From: Enterobacter sp. kpr-6
GTDB lineage: Bacteria; Pseudomonadota; Gammaproteobacteria; Enterobacterales; Enterobacteriaceae
NCBI RefSeq assembly: GCF_900116015.1
Contig: NZ_FOYH01000004.1
Coordinates: 186,001-250,000, forward strand
DNA length: 64,000 bases
Reading direction: 5' to 3'
Position 1 is the first letter of the stretch, and each line of letters opens with the position of its first letter. Under the pieces are notes generated by a model. It worked only from the letters and a program-made list of their open reading frames with translations, did not search any database and was not told the DNA's origin. Shown one piece after another: positions 30,369 to 39,511 of this stretch. A program made the translations under genes and the position numbers.

Positions 30369-31139
30369 ATGCAGGCATTTCTGGAACATTTTATTACGCA
30401 GTCGGCAACATACACGCTGGTCGCCATCGCGCTGGTGGCTTTTCTTGAGTCGCTGGCACTCGTCGGTTTGATCCTGCCCGGCACGGTAATGATGGCGGGG
30501 TTAGGGGCGCTGATCGGCAGCGGCGAGGTCAATTTCTGGTACGCGTGGCTGGCGGGCATTATTGGTTGTCTGCTGGGGGACTGGATTTCGTTCTGGCTGG
30601 GATGGCGCTTTAAAAAGCCGCTGCATCGCTGGTCATTCATGAAGAAAAACAAAGCCCTGCTGGATAAAACCGAGCATGCACTGCATCAGCACAGCATGTT
30701 CACGATTCTGGTCGGGCGTTTTGTCGGCCCCACGCGCCCGCTGGTGCCGATGGTGGCCGGGATGCTGGATCTGCCGGTATCGAAGTTTATTCTGCCAAAC
30801 ATTATCGGCTGCCTGTTCTGGCCGCCGTTCTACTTTTTACCCGGCATTCTGGCGGGCGCGGCGATTGATATTCCGGCGGATGAGCAAAGCGGCGGCTTTA
30901 AATGGCTGTTGCTGGCGGCGGCGTTATTGCTGTGGGTAGCGGTCTGGTTGTGCTGGCGGCTGTGGCGCAGCAATAAAGCGGGCAGCGACCGGCTGGCGCA
31001 GTATCTGCCGCGCACACGGCTGATTTGGCTCGCGCCGCTGGTGCTCGGCGTGGCAGCAGTGGCCTGTACGGTGGTGATTCGGCATCCGCTGATGCCGGTG
31101 TATCTGGAGATCCTTGGGAAGGTAGTGAGTGGTCACTGA
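30369..31139 (+). CDS. yabI: DedA-family membrane protein YabI
   Basis: A 256-residue inner-membrane protein of the DedA/SNARE-associated family. The N-terminal half has FLESLALVGLILPGTVMMAGLGALIG. The conserved LGDWISFWLGWRF and VGRFVGPTRPLVPMVAG motifs with membrane-embedded Asp/Arg follow, and the tail has two further membrane helices. DedA proteins take part in undecaprenyl-phosphate or phospholipid flipping and membrane-potential maintenance. Located between araC and thiQ as in E. coli. Confidence 0.95.
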   Translation: MQAFLEHFITQSATYTLVAIALVAFLESLALVGLILPGTVMMAGLGALIGSGEVNFWYAWLAGIIGCLLGDWISFWLGWRFKKPLHRWSFMKKNKALLDKTEHALHQHSMFTILVGRFVGPTRPLVPMVAGMLDLPVSKFILPNIIGCLFWPPFYFLPGILAGAAIDIPADEQSGGFKWLLLAAALLLWVAVWLCWRLWRSNKAGSDRLAQYLPRTRLIWLAPLVLGVAAVACTVVIRHPLMPVYLEILGKVVSGH

Positions 31140-31149
31140 CGTTAGATCA

Positions 31150-31243
31150 CCCTCACCCCGGCCCTCTCCCTGAGGGAGAGGGGGAAAAGCAAGTCCGTGC
31201 TCGATCTGTCCCCTCTCCCTAAGGGAGAGGGTTAGGGTGAGGG
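31150..31243. repeat. REP-like palindromic repeats between yabI and thiQ
   Basis: Two copies of the CCCTCTCCCTNAGGGAGAGGG palindrome in the gap between convergent genes, same family as the other four arrays in the window. Confidence 0.88.
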
Positions 31244-31250
31244 TTAGGGG

Positions 31251-31952
31251 CTACTCCGCCGAAATCCCCAGCAACCCCGACACCGGTGAGCGACCGCTCG
31301 CCAGCTCCTGGGTACTGCCATCCCACGCGATGCGCCCGTCGGCGATCACCAGTGCGCGCGGCGCGATCCGCAGGGCGTCTTCCACGCTGTGCGACACCAT
31401 CAACAGTGTCAGTTGCTGGCGCTGACACACCTCTTTCACCAGCAGCAGCATCTCCTGGCGCAGCGCCGGATCGAGGGCGGAGAAGGGTTCGTCCAGCAGC
31501 AGGACCGGCTGTTCGCGCACCAGACAGCGCGCCAGGGCGACACGCTGACGCTGGCCGCCGGAAAGCTGGTCGGGCCGCCGGTCCAGCAGCGCTTCAAGGC
31601 CCATCTGGGCGGCGATGGTGGCCAGCTTATCGCGCTGGGCAGCGCTCAGCTTCAGGCCTGGGTCCATTCCCAGCCCAATGTTCTGGCGCACCGTCAGATG
31701 GGTAAAAAGATTGTTTTCCTGAAACAGCATCGACACCGGGCGGCGCGACGGCGGGGTGTAAGTGTGCTCGTGGCTTTCAATCATCAGCGTGCCGCTTGCC
31801 GGGCGTAAAAATCCGGCAATCAGATTCAGCAGCGTGCTTTTGCCCGCGCCGCTTGGCCCGAGCACCGCGACCTGTTCGCCCTGCTGAATGGAGAGCGAAA
31901 AGCGCATCGGCAGATGCTGATAAAGCCAGGTGATATCAATCAGTCTTAACAT
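31251..31952 (-). CDS. thiQ: Thiamine ABC transporter ATP-binding protein ThiQ
   Basis: ATPase of the thiamine/TPP importer. 233 residues. Walker A is GPSGAGKST, the signature is [13 protein letters not shown], Walker B is [12 protein letters not shown], and the H-loop is [10 protein letters not shown] set the start at ATG 31952 ([18 protein letters not shown]), which gives the E. coli-like N-terminus and overlaps the thiP stop by 17 bp; the longer frame to 31991 would run deeper into thiP. Confidence 0.96.
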   Translation of the reverse strand: MLRLIDITWLYQHLPMRFSLSIQQGEQVAVLGPSGAGKSTLLNLIAGFLRPASGTLMIESHEHTYTPPSRRPVSMLFQENNLFTHLTVRQNIGLGMDPGLKLSAAQRDKLATIAAQMGLEALLDRRPDQLSGGQRQRVALARCLVREQPVLLLDEPFSALDPALRQEMLLLVKEVCQRQQLTLLMVSHSVEDALRIAPRALVIADGRIAWDGSTQELASGRSPVSGLLGISAE

Positions 31953-33537
31953 GGCGGCCCGGAAGTTTTTCGATAACGGTAAACAGTACAAAACAGAGCA
32001 TAAGCAGGATCAGCGCGGTGACCGCCCCGTCCTGGCTGCGATACGCGCCGATTTGCTGGTAAAGGTAAAACGGCAGGGTGCGGAAGTCGTCGTTGCCAAA
32101 CAGCGCCACCACACCAAAATCACCAATCGACAGCACGCAGGCAAAGGCCAGCGCCTGCGCCAGCGGGATTTTTAGCGCCCGCAGCTCCACCACCCGTAAA
32201 CGTGTCAGCCCTTCCATGCCGAGCGACTGGCACAGCAGGGTATAGCGCGCGGCCACGTCGCGCATCGGGTTTTCCAGCACTTTCAGGGCGTAGGGAATAG
32301 CCATCAGCGCGTTGGTGAAAATCACGATGCCGTCGGCGGATTCCGGCAGGCCGGTGGCTTCATTGAGCAGTAAAAAGAAGCCAGTCGCCAGCACGATGCC
32401 GGGCATCGCCAGGATCAACATGCCGGACAGCTCCAGCGTTTGCCCGGCGAGCGGTTTTTGCCGGGCGCGCAGTTCGCGGCTGCTCCACAGCAGCATCATC
32501 GTGAGGATCACGCTCAGCAGCCCGGCGCAGATGGCGATGCGCAGCGAGGTCCACACCGCCTGCCACAGCACCGGCTGGGCCAGCACGTCGAACAGGCTGC
32601 GGTTGATACCACCTGCGATCACCGCGACCAGCGGTGGCAACAGCAACAGCAGGGCCAGCACGATCAGCGCGGTATCGGTCACGCGACTGAACAGGCTGTC
32701 CTGCGGATCGCGCCAGCCGTGGATCTGGTTGTTGCCGATGGCAATGGCTTTGCTCAGACGCTGGCTTAACAGCACCAGCGCCAGACAGCAGATCATCTGC
32801 ACCAGCGCCAGCAGCGCGGCGCGGCCCGGTTCGAAGTCATAACTCAGGGCCTGGTAAATCGCCAGCTCAATAGTGGTCGCCTGTGGCCCGCCGCCGAGCG
32901 AGAGCACGGTAGCGAAGCTGGCGAAACAGAGCATGAAAATCAGCGCCGCGACGGGCGGAATTTGCCGCCGTAACCACGGCCATTCGACAAAGCGGAAGAA
33001 CGCCCAGCCGCGCATCCCAAGCTGGGCGGCAAGCTGGCGTTGTTCGCCGGGGATCTGCTCCAGCGCCTGGAGCAGCAGGCGGGTTGCCATCGGCAGATTA
33101 AAAAAGACGTGCGCCAGCAGGATGCCCTGCAAGCCGTAGGGCGAGAATGTCCATGACGCACCGAAAATTTGCGCCAGCCAGCCCTGGCGTCCATAGACGC
33201 TGAGAATGCCAAACACCGCCACCAGCACCGGCAGGATCAGCGTCATCGCGCACAGGCGCAGCAGCGCCAGCCGTCCGGGAAAGTGGCGGCGATAGAGGGC
33301 GCGGGCGAGAAAAATCGCCGGGACGACGGAGAGAAAAGCCGAAAGAAACGCCTGCCAGAAAGAGAAGCGCACGACGTGCCAGAGATAGCTGTCCTGCCAG
33401 AGCGCGGCGACATCCGTTACCGGGGCGCTGCGCCACAGGGCAAAAAAGGCCGCCAGCGCGACCGCCACCAGCAGCGTGGCGGCGGCAAGTCCTGGCACCA
33501 GCCAGCCGGGGATTAACGGCTGACGGCGCGTTGCCAT
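31936..33537 (-). CDS. thiP: Thiamine ABC transporter permease ThiP
   Basis: Inner-membrane permease of the thiamine importer. 533 residues with about 12 membrane segments. It is a fused permease with two BPD_transp_1 halves, each with an EAA-type cytoplasmic loop for ThiQ ([15 protein letters not shown] in the first, [18 protein letters not shown] in the second). It overlaps thiB by 25 bp upstream and thiQ downstream, so the three are translationally coupled. Confidence 0.96.
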   Translation of the reverse strand: MATRRQPLIPGWLVPGLAAATLLVAVALAAFFALWRSAPVTDVAALWQDSYLWHVVRFSFWQAFLSAFLSVVPAIFLARALYRRHFPGRLALLRLCAMTLILPVLVAVFGILSVYGRQGWLAQIFGASWTFSPYGLQGILLAHVFFNLPMATRLLLQALEQIPGEQRQLAAQLGMRGWAFFRFVEWPWLRRQIPPVAALIFMLCFASFATVLSLGGGPQATTIELAIYQALSYDFEPGRAALLALVQMICCLALVLLSQRLSKAIAIGNNQIHGWRDPQDSLFSRVTDTALIVLALLLLLPPLVAVIAGGINRSLFDVLAQPVLWQAVWTSLRIAICAGLLSVILTMMLLWSSRELRARQKPLAGQTLELSGMLILAMPGIVLATGFFLLLNEATGLPESADGIVIFTNALMAIPYALKVLENPMRDVAARYTLLCQSLGMEGLTRLRVVELRALKIPLAQALAFACVLSIGDFGVVALFGNDDFRTLPFYLYQQIGAYRSQDGAVTALILLMLCFVLFTVIEKLPGRHVKTD

Positions 33538-34496
33538 TCGGTGATCCAGTTAGCGCGCGACGTGGCCACATCCTGCGGGGTGAATTGCAGCGTGGTTTGT
33601 GGTTTCACCAGCCCGTCAAAACCGGCAGGCAGCGTCACATTAGTGACCGGATACATCCAGTTGCCGGTAGCAATGGTGTTCTGGAACGCCGGGGTGACCA
33701 TGAATTTAAGGAATTTTTCAGCCAGTTCCGGCTGTTTGCTGGCAGCGGTGCGGGCAGCGACTTCCACCTGCAAATAGTGGCCTTCGGCAAATCCGGCGGC
33801 GGCGTAGTTCTCTTTTTTCTCTTCAACGATGTGATACGCCGGAGAGGTGGTGTAGCTCAGTACCAGGTCGCTTTCCCCTTTCAGGAACAGACCGTAGGCT
33901 TCGCTCCAGCCTTTGGTGACGGTGACGGTTTTCGCCGCCAGTTTTTGCCAGGCTTCCGGTGCTTTGTCGCCGTAGACTTTCTGCATCCACAGCAGCAGGC
34001 CGAGGCCCGGCGTGCTGGTGCGTGGGTCCTGATAGATCACGCGCCATTTCTCATCGCTTTCAACCAGCTCTTTCAGGCTCTTCGGCGGATTTTTCAGTTT
34101 GTTTTTGTCGTAGACGAAGGCGAAATAGCCGTAATCAAACGGTACGAAGGTGTCGTTGTTCCAGCCACCCGGCACGGTCACGGCGTCGTTTGCCACGCCG
34201 CTTTTGGCGAACAGTTTGGTTTGCGTGGCGGCTTCCAGCAGGTTGTTATCCAGGCCCAGCACCACGTCGGCTTTGCTGTTTTTGCCTTCCATCCGCAGAC
34301 GGTTGAGCAGGGATACGCCATCTTCCAGCGCCACCAGTTTCAGCTCGCAGTTGCAGTCGGCTTCAAAGGCTTTTTTGACCGCAGGACCAGGGCCCCAGTC
34401 GGCGGCGAAAGAGTCGTAGGTGTAGACGGTGAGAACAGGTTTGGCAAAAGCGGGCGCGGCGAGAAGCAGCAGGAACGGCAGACATTTTTTTAACAC
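33513..34496 (-). CDS. thiB: Thiamine-binding periplasmic protein ThiB
   Basis: Periplasmic binding protein for thiamine, TMP and TPP. 327 residues. A signal peptide (MLKKCLPFLLLLAAPAFA) is followed by KPVLTVYTYDSFAADWGPGP, DCNCELKLVALEDGVSLLNR, and the ligand-side GGWNNDTFVPFDYGYFAFVYD and YQDPRTSTPGLGLLLWMQKVYG blocks. The start is GTG at 34496, set by AGGTG 7 nt upstream and by E. coli ThiB; the in-frame ATG at 34508 would place the Shine-Dalgarno inside the gene. Controlled by the TPP riboswitch just upstream. Confidence 0.96.
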   Translation of the reverse strand: MLKKCLPFLLLLAAPAFAKPVLTVYTYDSFAADWGPGPAVKKAFEADCNCELKLVALEDGVSLLNRLRMEGKNSKADVVLGLDNNLLEAATQTKLFAKSGVANDAVTVPGGWNNDTFVPFDYGYFAFVYDKNKLKNPPKSLKELVESDEKWRVIYQDPRTSTPGLGLLLWMQKVYGDKAPEAWQKLAAKTVTVTKGWSEAYGLFLKGESDLVLSYTTSPAYHIVEEKKENYAAAGFAEGHYLQVEVAARTAASKQPELAEKFLKFMVTPAFQNTIATGNWMYPVTNVTLPAGFDGLVKPQTTLQFTPQDVATSRANWITEWQRAVSR

Positions 34497-34542
34497 TTTG
34501 CACCTCAATGAAAAGAGAGTGGCAAAGGATTTTGAGCGGTAG

Positions 34543-34746
34543 CCTCAAATCCCTTCGCCGGCGTTATCCGGATCAGGTTCGACGGGTATTTTCTCAGCCC
34601 ATACACGTCATCTTTCGCGCTGCTTCTGCGTTGGCTGCGCTCGCTCACCCCAGTCACATAGTTATCTATGCTCCTGGGATTCACTCGCTTGCCGCCTTGA
34701 CGCAACCCGAATGATTTTGTGTATGTTTATTAGCACCCCGTTGAGT
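34543..34746 (-). ncRNA. TPP riboswitch (THI element) of thiBPQ, with an ERIC insertion
   Basis: On the minus strand the leader starts CTCAACGGGGTGC, later has GGCTGAGAAAATACCCG and then ACCTGATCCGGATAACGCC, and closes with GGGATTTGAG. CTGAGA and ACCTGATC-x-GGATAA are the invariant THI-box cores. CTCAA with TTGAG makes P1, and CGGGG with CCCG makes P2. The P3 arm, normally a short hairpin between GGTGC and GCTGAGA, is replaced by a 126-bp ERIC element, so the switch is about 204 nt instead of about 100. When TPP is bound it should block thiB translation or transcription. Confidence 0.93.
34600..34725. repeat. ERIC (IRU) element, full length, inside the riboswitch
   Basis: 126 bp bounded by inverted ends CATACAC and GTGTATG. 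The centre carries both classical ERIC landmarks, GTGACTGGGGTGAGCG and its partner GTGAATCCCAGGAGC, on the minus strand, and the long imperfect palindrome typical of the family. Full-length ERIC is about 127 bp. The terminal inverted repeat itself can serve as the base of the P3 stem of the riboswitch. Confidence 0.93.
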
Positions 34747-34754
34747 TCTGCGTC

Positions 34755-34783
34755 AGTGTAATGATTTTGTTGCCGGGCGGCAA
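34755..34783 (-). promoter_or_regulatory. Candidate sigma-70 promoter of thiBPQ
   Basis: On the minus strand TTGCCG (-35), a 17-bp spacer, TACACT (-10), ending 8 bp before the first base pair of the riboswitch. It lies between the HNH gene and thiB, so thiBPQ keeps its own promoter despite the upstream insertion. Confidence 0.65.
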
Positions 34784-34840
34784 TTCAGGATGCGGTGGGG
34801 CCGGGCGCGCGGATTAGCGGCTGTCTTAACCGCAAATTCA

Positions 34841-36421
34841 TTAGGGTAATAACAATTCCTGCCTTATTTCATCAACGGCCTCTACGGTGTAAAAACGCTT
34901 TTTATCATTTTCAAACGCATGCTCTACACCGAAATGATATTCCCCCTCAGTCTGGCGCTGCTTTAAAAAAGACGCCAGTAAGGTTTTATCCAATATTTTC
35001 ACCCCTTTTTTGGTATTGCAAATTTTACAGACGGGAATGATGTTATCAATCTGGTTGAAGCTGCTTATTTTATTTGATGTGGATGCGTTAGGGGTTGATT
35101 TTTTAATGGCGGAATTAATGTGGTCAAGCTCAAAGCAAAAAGGCTCGTAAATGCCAAGGCAATAAAAGCATAATTTACCTTTAAAGGTGATTTTATTGCT
35201 GTTCAGGGCCTGATAATTCATTAAGGCGTATTTAATGTGAGAATCTTCCAGGATCTTACTCTTGTCAGCAAACATGTCGACCAGCACAGTATCGGTTTTA
35301 TTATCCTGAGTAACGGGAATCGCCGCGTTACTCACCGCGCTGGTTTTATCACGCTTTGTTCCGGCGTTTGCTTTCTGATCGCCTTTATAATCAAGCGAGG
35401 CGCGTTTGTAATCCTCAAACATTTTATTAGCCTGCTCAAGGTAAATGTCTATGAATTTTCTTTTATTTTCAGCATCTTCAACGCTGTCGTCATCATATTT
35501 TATGCGTCTCTTGGCATTTATCTCAGCGGCCTGTTGGAAGACCGGCATGTCTAAAAGCTTGTGTTTATGGAGGCGTAACTGTTCGTCGGGGGGGGTGATC
35601 CCTTTTACGCGTTTCACCATCCTTCTGAGCGTAACCCCGATCGCTTCTTTATTTTCACCCTCTGATTCAAAATAATCGATGTCCGGGGCTTTGCTTATGC
35701 TTACGCCAGCTGCGAAAACACCATCGATAATAAATTTCATATATTTTACATCAGTCTTAAGCATGGCTTCGAGAACGTTCTGGATGTTTTTTATTTTTTC
35801 AGCCGCCGCAGCGTTTTTAGGCGCTGAGACTTTTCTTTCTGCCGCTCTTAGTCTGCTTAAAGGGATGATTTTATTTGATTTTGCTGCGTTACACTTATTG
35901 CAACACAGCAGCATATTATTGCGGTCGTTAAAGTAACGCTTAATGAGATCGCCAAGGCCTTTAACTTTTATAATATGTTCAGGAAGCACATCGTCGAGTT
36001 TATATCGTTGCCCTTTTCCGGTCATCTGGTTACTGATGGTATCACCCACATCATCAAACTCTGCCAGGTACTCATCGGCCTTTTTAATGGCTTTTAAATA
36101 AATCTGATAGCGCACATAAATCTTCCAGGGAATAACGTGATCTATGCGGCACGATCTTAGCGTGACGTCTTTCAGGCAATAGGGGCAATTGATCATGGTG
36201 ATCTTGCCGGTAGCGGTCAGTTCCGGCAGATAGGACATATGCCAGCGCCGGACGAGCTTATCAAAACCACTGATAGTAAATAGCCTGTCAATGTTGTGTA
36301 CGAGCGTGGTCCTTAGACGGTAATTGCCAATCGAACTTGCCTTGATTTTATTGATTTCTTTTTTTAATTCTGCAATTTCATCTTCAGTTAATTTCTTGTC
36401 GTTCTGATTAGGCATAAACAT
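34841..36421 (-). CDS. Protein with two HNH endonuclease motifs
   Basis: 526 residues, no signal peptide or membrane segment. Two separate zinc-finger HNH motifs: C79-P-Y-C82, D94-H95, N169, C174-x2-C177-N near the N-terminus, and C418-x2-C421, D433-H434, N460, C465-x2-C468-N near the C-terminus. Both keep the metal and catalytic residues of classical HNH nucleases, so both could cut DNA. A helical, Lys-rich linker of about 230 residues joins them. The DNA is clearly AT-richer than the flanks (21 G/C in the 60 bases from 35461), a sign of transfer. Third gene of the cluster, 77 bp after the MACPF-like gene. It could be a toxin, an effector or a defence nuclease; no immunity gene is visible beside it. 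Confidence 0.75.
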   Translation of the reverse strand: MFMPNQNDKKLTEDEIAELKKEINKIKASSIGNYRLRTTLVHNIDRLFTISGFDKLVRRWHMSYLPELTATGKITMINCPYCLKDVTLRSCRIDHVIPWKIYVRYQIYLKAIKKADEYLAEFDDVGDTISNQMTGKGQRYKLDDVLPEHIIKVKGLGDLIKRYFNDRNNMLLCCNKCNAAKSNKIIPLSRLRAAERKVSAPKNAAAAEKIKNIQNVLEAMLKTDVKYMKFIIDGVFAAGVSISKAPDIDYFESEGENKEAIGVTLRRMVKRVKGITPPDEQLRLHKHKLLDMPVFQQAAEINAKRRIKYDDDSVEDAENKRKFIDIYLEQANKMFEDYKRASLDYKGDQKANAGTKRDKTSAVSNAAIPVTQDNKTDTVLVDMFADKSKILEDSHIKYALMNYQALNSNKITFKGKLCFYCLGIYEPFCFELDHINSAIKKSTPNASTSNKISSFNQIDNIIPVCKICNTKKGVKILDKTLLASFLKQRQTEGEYHFGVEHAFENDKKRFYTVEAVDEIRQELLLP

Positions 36422-36498
36422 TATCTTCGTTATTTTCAGGGCGATTTTGTGCCGTTATGCAGTGACCGTGCATAACGGCAATGCTTCCTTACTTTCTG

Positions 36499-39429
36499 TT
36501 ATGACACAACTTTTTCAATAAGTATTTTCGGCGCAATCGCCTGATTAGCCGATGCGAAATCAATGCCGATGGCTTTCAACGTAAAGCCAGCGTCGACGCG
36601 TGTTGGCACCATAGACACAATTAAATCCTCTGGCGTCAGCGCGTTTTGTCCGTAAGGCGCGTCATTTTCTGCAAATCCATACCATTGCCCGTCTTTTTCA
36701 AGCTGGTATTTCAACGTCAGGACGCGAGCGGAATTCGAGACGTCGCTGGCATCAAGCTTGAGACTAAAAATCGGTTTAGAAGGTAAATAAAGAAAGCGAG
36801 GATCGATATACGTCTTTCTTTTGTCCACGCGCAGCGGTGAAAGATTTTCAGAGGGGTAGCCGCCATGATGGACGATATCTTCTTTATTCCCTTCACCCGC
36901 GCAGAATACCCTCAGGCGCAGCGCATACTCTTTGGACGAATTTTGTGTGTGATTGAGGAACAACTCAATGCCGGTGATCGCTCCGGTAACCCGCAACGGC
37001 GTTTCTTCCACATAATGAATAGGGCACTTTTCCTCTGTCTCTCTGTGGCTACTGACCATAAATGTCTTTGGCTTTTCATACGGGTCTGAAACAGCGCGTA
37101 TGATGAGCTGCTGGTCTGCTTTGCTTTCACTATTGCTCAGGATGAGAACGCCGCCGCTGGCGCTATATTCTTGTGGCCTGAACAGCGTGACGGTTTTATC
37201 AGCATAAGCGCCCGTTTTAGGCGTCAGTTTTCCGGCCGCCGTCACGCTCCACTTATGTGCCAGATAGGGTTTGAATGGCGAGGCAATTAAGCGATCCGAA
37301 TCGTTAAGTGAGGAGAGCAACAGCGGCTGAGCTGAACTGTTGATTTTAATTTGCAGGGCTGAGACAAATCGTCCCGACTCTTCTTTACGCCAGATCTGAT
37401 GCAATCCGCCTATATTCGGCTGGGCGACAACCTGATAAGGCGCATTACCGTTAATTTCATCCCACTGCTCTGCATTGACCACGGACAGGACGGCATCTTC
37501 TTTCTGCGTGAAGATTTGCACCCACTGATCTTCCTGCCTGACTTTCAGTTTTTTCTCCACGCTTGACGGGACTTCAGCCAGATACCACAGGCGGCTTTGA
37601 CGGCCCGCTGCGGTACGTTTTCTTAACACCAGCTCTTCAGCCGTTATAGCATCCAGAACATAGTCAGGCCCCAGCGCCCTGCATATCAGCTCACCGGACC
37701 CCGGATAGTCCCAGGTTTGCGTCACATCTTTGTTAAGTTGACGTAGCGTGACGGCGTACTGATCCTCGGTCGGACTGCCGCTACCGGCGGGCACTTCTGC
37801 GGTTAAAGCGAATAAGATGTCACTGGTTTTACCGTGCGTCGTTTTCCGGTTTGTTGCACGTAATACGATCTCGCCGTTCTCCGTCATTCTCCACAATTGT
37901 GAAGACACCGTTTCAGGTTTAATCAGCACCGCGTGCTCGCCCTCGCTGGGAGAAATGGTGTTAGCCGTTATGGCGGCGTCATGCGCATAATTCTGGATGC
38001 TGAAAAAGACGTCGCGCGCTTTTTTACCGGCCTTCTCGCCATACTCGCCGCAAAACAGAAACCAGGCGTTTTCCTCATGCAGCAGAGCGGGCTTGGTTCG
38101 GTTTTGACAAAAACGCGCCAGCAATTGCCAGCATTGCCCGGCAAGAGGTTCAGGCAACAGCCTGATGCTGGGGATCAGATTTTCACGCTGTACCGTCGCC
38201 CAGCGCCGATAATCGTAGAGAGATTCCGCCCAGGCTGCCGCATCCTGCACAACCGTGCCTTCGCCGCCTACAGCATTGAACGTCATGGTCTGCATTTCGC
38301 TGGCGTTTTTGTTTTTTTCTGCCTCCTGCGTGCTTTTTTCGTAACGCACGCCCGCCTCTGCATCCACCATGACGCTACTGAGACTCGCCTTTACGCCAGC
38401 CCCAAAGCGATCCGTGAAATCAGCGCTATGTTCTGCTCCCTCAAACTGTTTTTTTTCGGTGGCAAATAACCGCCCGCCCACCAGCGTCTGAAGCGCCACA
38501 AAGTGACCAAAATCATCGAGTACGCGTTTAAGCTGCCTGAACTTTGTCTCAAGGGAGCGTTTTTTATCCGGATCGTTAACCGCCTTTTCACACGCGTTCC
38601 TGAACGCCGTGCTGGCGCAAACCTCAGTATGATCAAAGGAAAGCTCGATTTTAGGGAGATAGAAGTTGGCGGTGGTGAACACCGTTTTGCCGACAAAGCC
38701 CTTACTTTCTTCCTGGCGGCCATAGGATGTGAGGGAGGCCCCCAGCGCAAAGCTGTTGCTCAGACCTCCACCCGCTGCCGATAGCGACACATTGAGATTG
38801 GTCACGCCGTTCTTCTGCGTCTGGAAAATGGCCTCTGAGGTGGTGTAGTAATTTTCAAAATACCCTGAAAAATTTGGCTTTCGAGAGAAAACGTTCGCGG
38901 CTTTCAGGATTTGCGCATCGCTGTCGTCATGCTCTGCTGCACCCGCTTCAGGACGCATCAGCACATCCCGAAATCCCACCTCAACAGGATTACTCAGCGT
39001 ATGGTCCACAACAATGCCTCGATAAAAGCCGATGCGATCGAGCAGGTCTTCTCGCTGAGCAATGCCCAGATCGAAGAAGTCCGGTTCATCCTTGAAGCGC
39101 GCCTTGTGCGCCTTTAAAAGGTCGACAACCTCCCTGGAAGCAAACTCATGGTTTTCATAAGAAAGCGCGTTCAGCTTTTCAAAGAGGGGAGCAGCGAGAT
39201 CGGGCGCTTCTGTTTTTACGGCTTTAAGAATTTTTGTCCGGTAATCGGCAAGTTCTGCACGCTGGCGCTTTTGTTGTTGCTGAGTTTCATCCTCGGCTTT
39301 TTCAACAGCCATAAGCTCCTGTTGCTGCATTACTTTTTCAACGCGGCGTTCTACATCGCTGAGTTCGTCCATGTCGTCATGGTTGTTAATATCGTCAGCG
39401 TTTTCATTTGCGATGTCGGTATCTTTCAC
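36499..39429 (-). CDS. Large MACPF/perforin-like protein with QxW repeats
   Basis: 976 residues, no signal peptide. An acidic, coiled-coil N-terminus (1-70) is followed by a helical part. About residues 140-415 resemble a MACPF fold: LDDFGHFVALQTLVGGRLF at 304-322 fits the MACPF signature (aromatic/F-G-x-H-[FY] then GG), with a glycine-rich SAAGGGLSNSFALGASLT strand before it. From about 480 to 760 there are five QxW-type motifs (QLW 511, QTW 571, RLW 613, QIW 678, HKW 725), as in ricin-B-like beta-trefoils that bind sugars. The last about 200 residues look all-beta. The start is GTG at 39429, with GGAGAG 6 nt upstream. 82 bp after the autotransporter gene, same direction. A pore-forming protein is the best reading, but the MACPF call rests on motif recognition only. 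Confidence 0.6.
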   Translation of the reverse strand: MKDTDIANENADDINNHDDMDELSDVERRVEKVMQQQELMAVEKAEDETQQQQKRQRAELADYRTKILKAVKTEAPDLAAPLFEKLNALSYENHEFASREVVDLLKAHKARFKDEPDFFDLGIAQREDLLDRIGFYRGIVVDHTLSNPVEVGFRDVLMRPEAGAAEHDDSDAQILKAANVFSRKPNFSGYFENYYTTSEAIFQTQKNGVTNLNVSLSAAGGGLSNSFALGASLTSYGRQEESKGFVGKTVFTTANFYLPKIELSFDHTEVCASTAFRNACEKAVNDPDKKRSLETKFRQLKRVLDDFGHFVALQTLVGGRLFATEKKQFEGAEHSADFTDRFGAGVKASLSSVMVDAEAGVRYEKSTQEAEKNKNASEMQTMTFNAVGGEGTVVQDAAAWAESLYDYRRWATVQRENLIPSIRLLPEPLAGQCWQLLARFCQNRTKPALLHEENAWFLFCGEYGEKAGKKARDVFFSIQNYAHDAAITANTISPSEGEHAVLIKPETVSSQLWRMTENGEIVLRATNRKTTHGKTSDILFALTAEVPAGSGSPTEDQYAVTLRQLNKDVTQTWDYPGSGELICRALGPDYVLDAITAEELVLRKRTAAGRQSRLWYLAEVPSSVEKKLKVRQEDQWVQIFTQKEDAVLSVVNAEQWDEINGNAPYQVVAQPNIGGLHQIWRKEESGRFVSALQIKINSSAQPLLLSSLNDSDRLIASPFKPYLAHKWSVTAAGKLTPKTGAYADKTVTLFRPQEYSASGGVLILSNSESKADQQLIIRAVSDPYEKPKTFMVSSHRETEEKCPIHYVEETPLRVTGAITGIELFLNHTQNSSKEYALRLRVFCAGEGNKEDIVHHGGYPSENLSPLRVDKRKTYIDPRFLYLPSKPIFSLKLDASDVSNSARVLTLKYQLEKDGQWYGFAENDAPYGQNALTPEDLIVSMVPTRVDAGFTLKAIGIDFASANQAIAPKILIEKVVS

Positions 39430-39511
39430 AAAGCTCTCCGGTAAAACTGATTAAGCGTTATGCGGCGAACAGGGGACGGACCTGCGTCCCCGTGAGAGCC
39501 GTTGTCATGTT

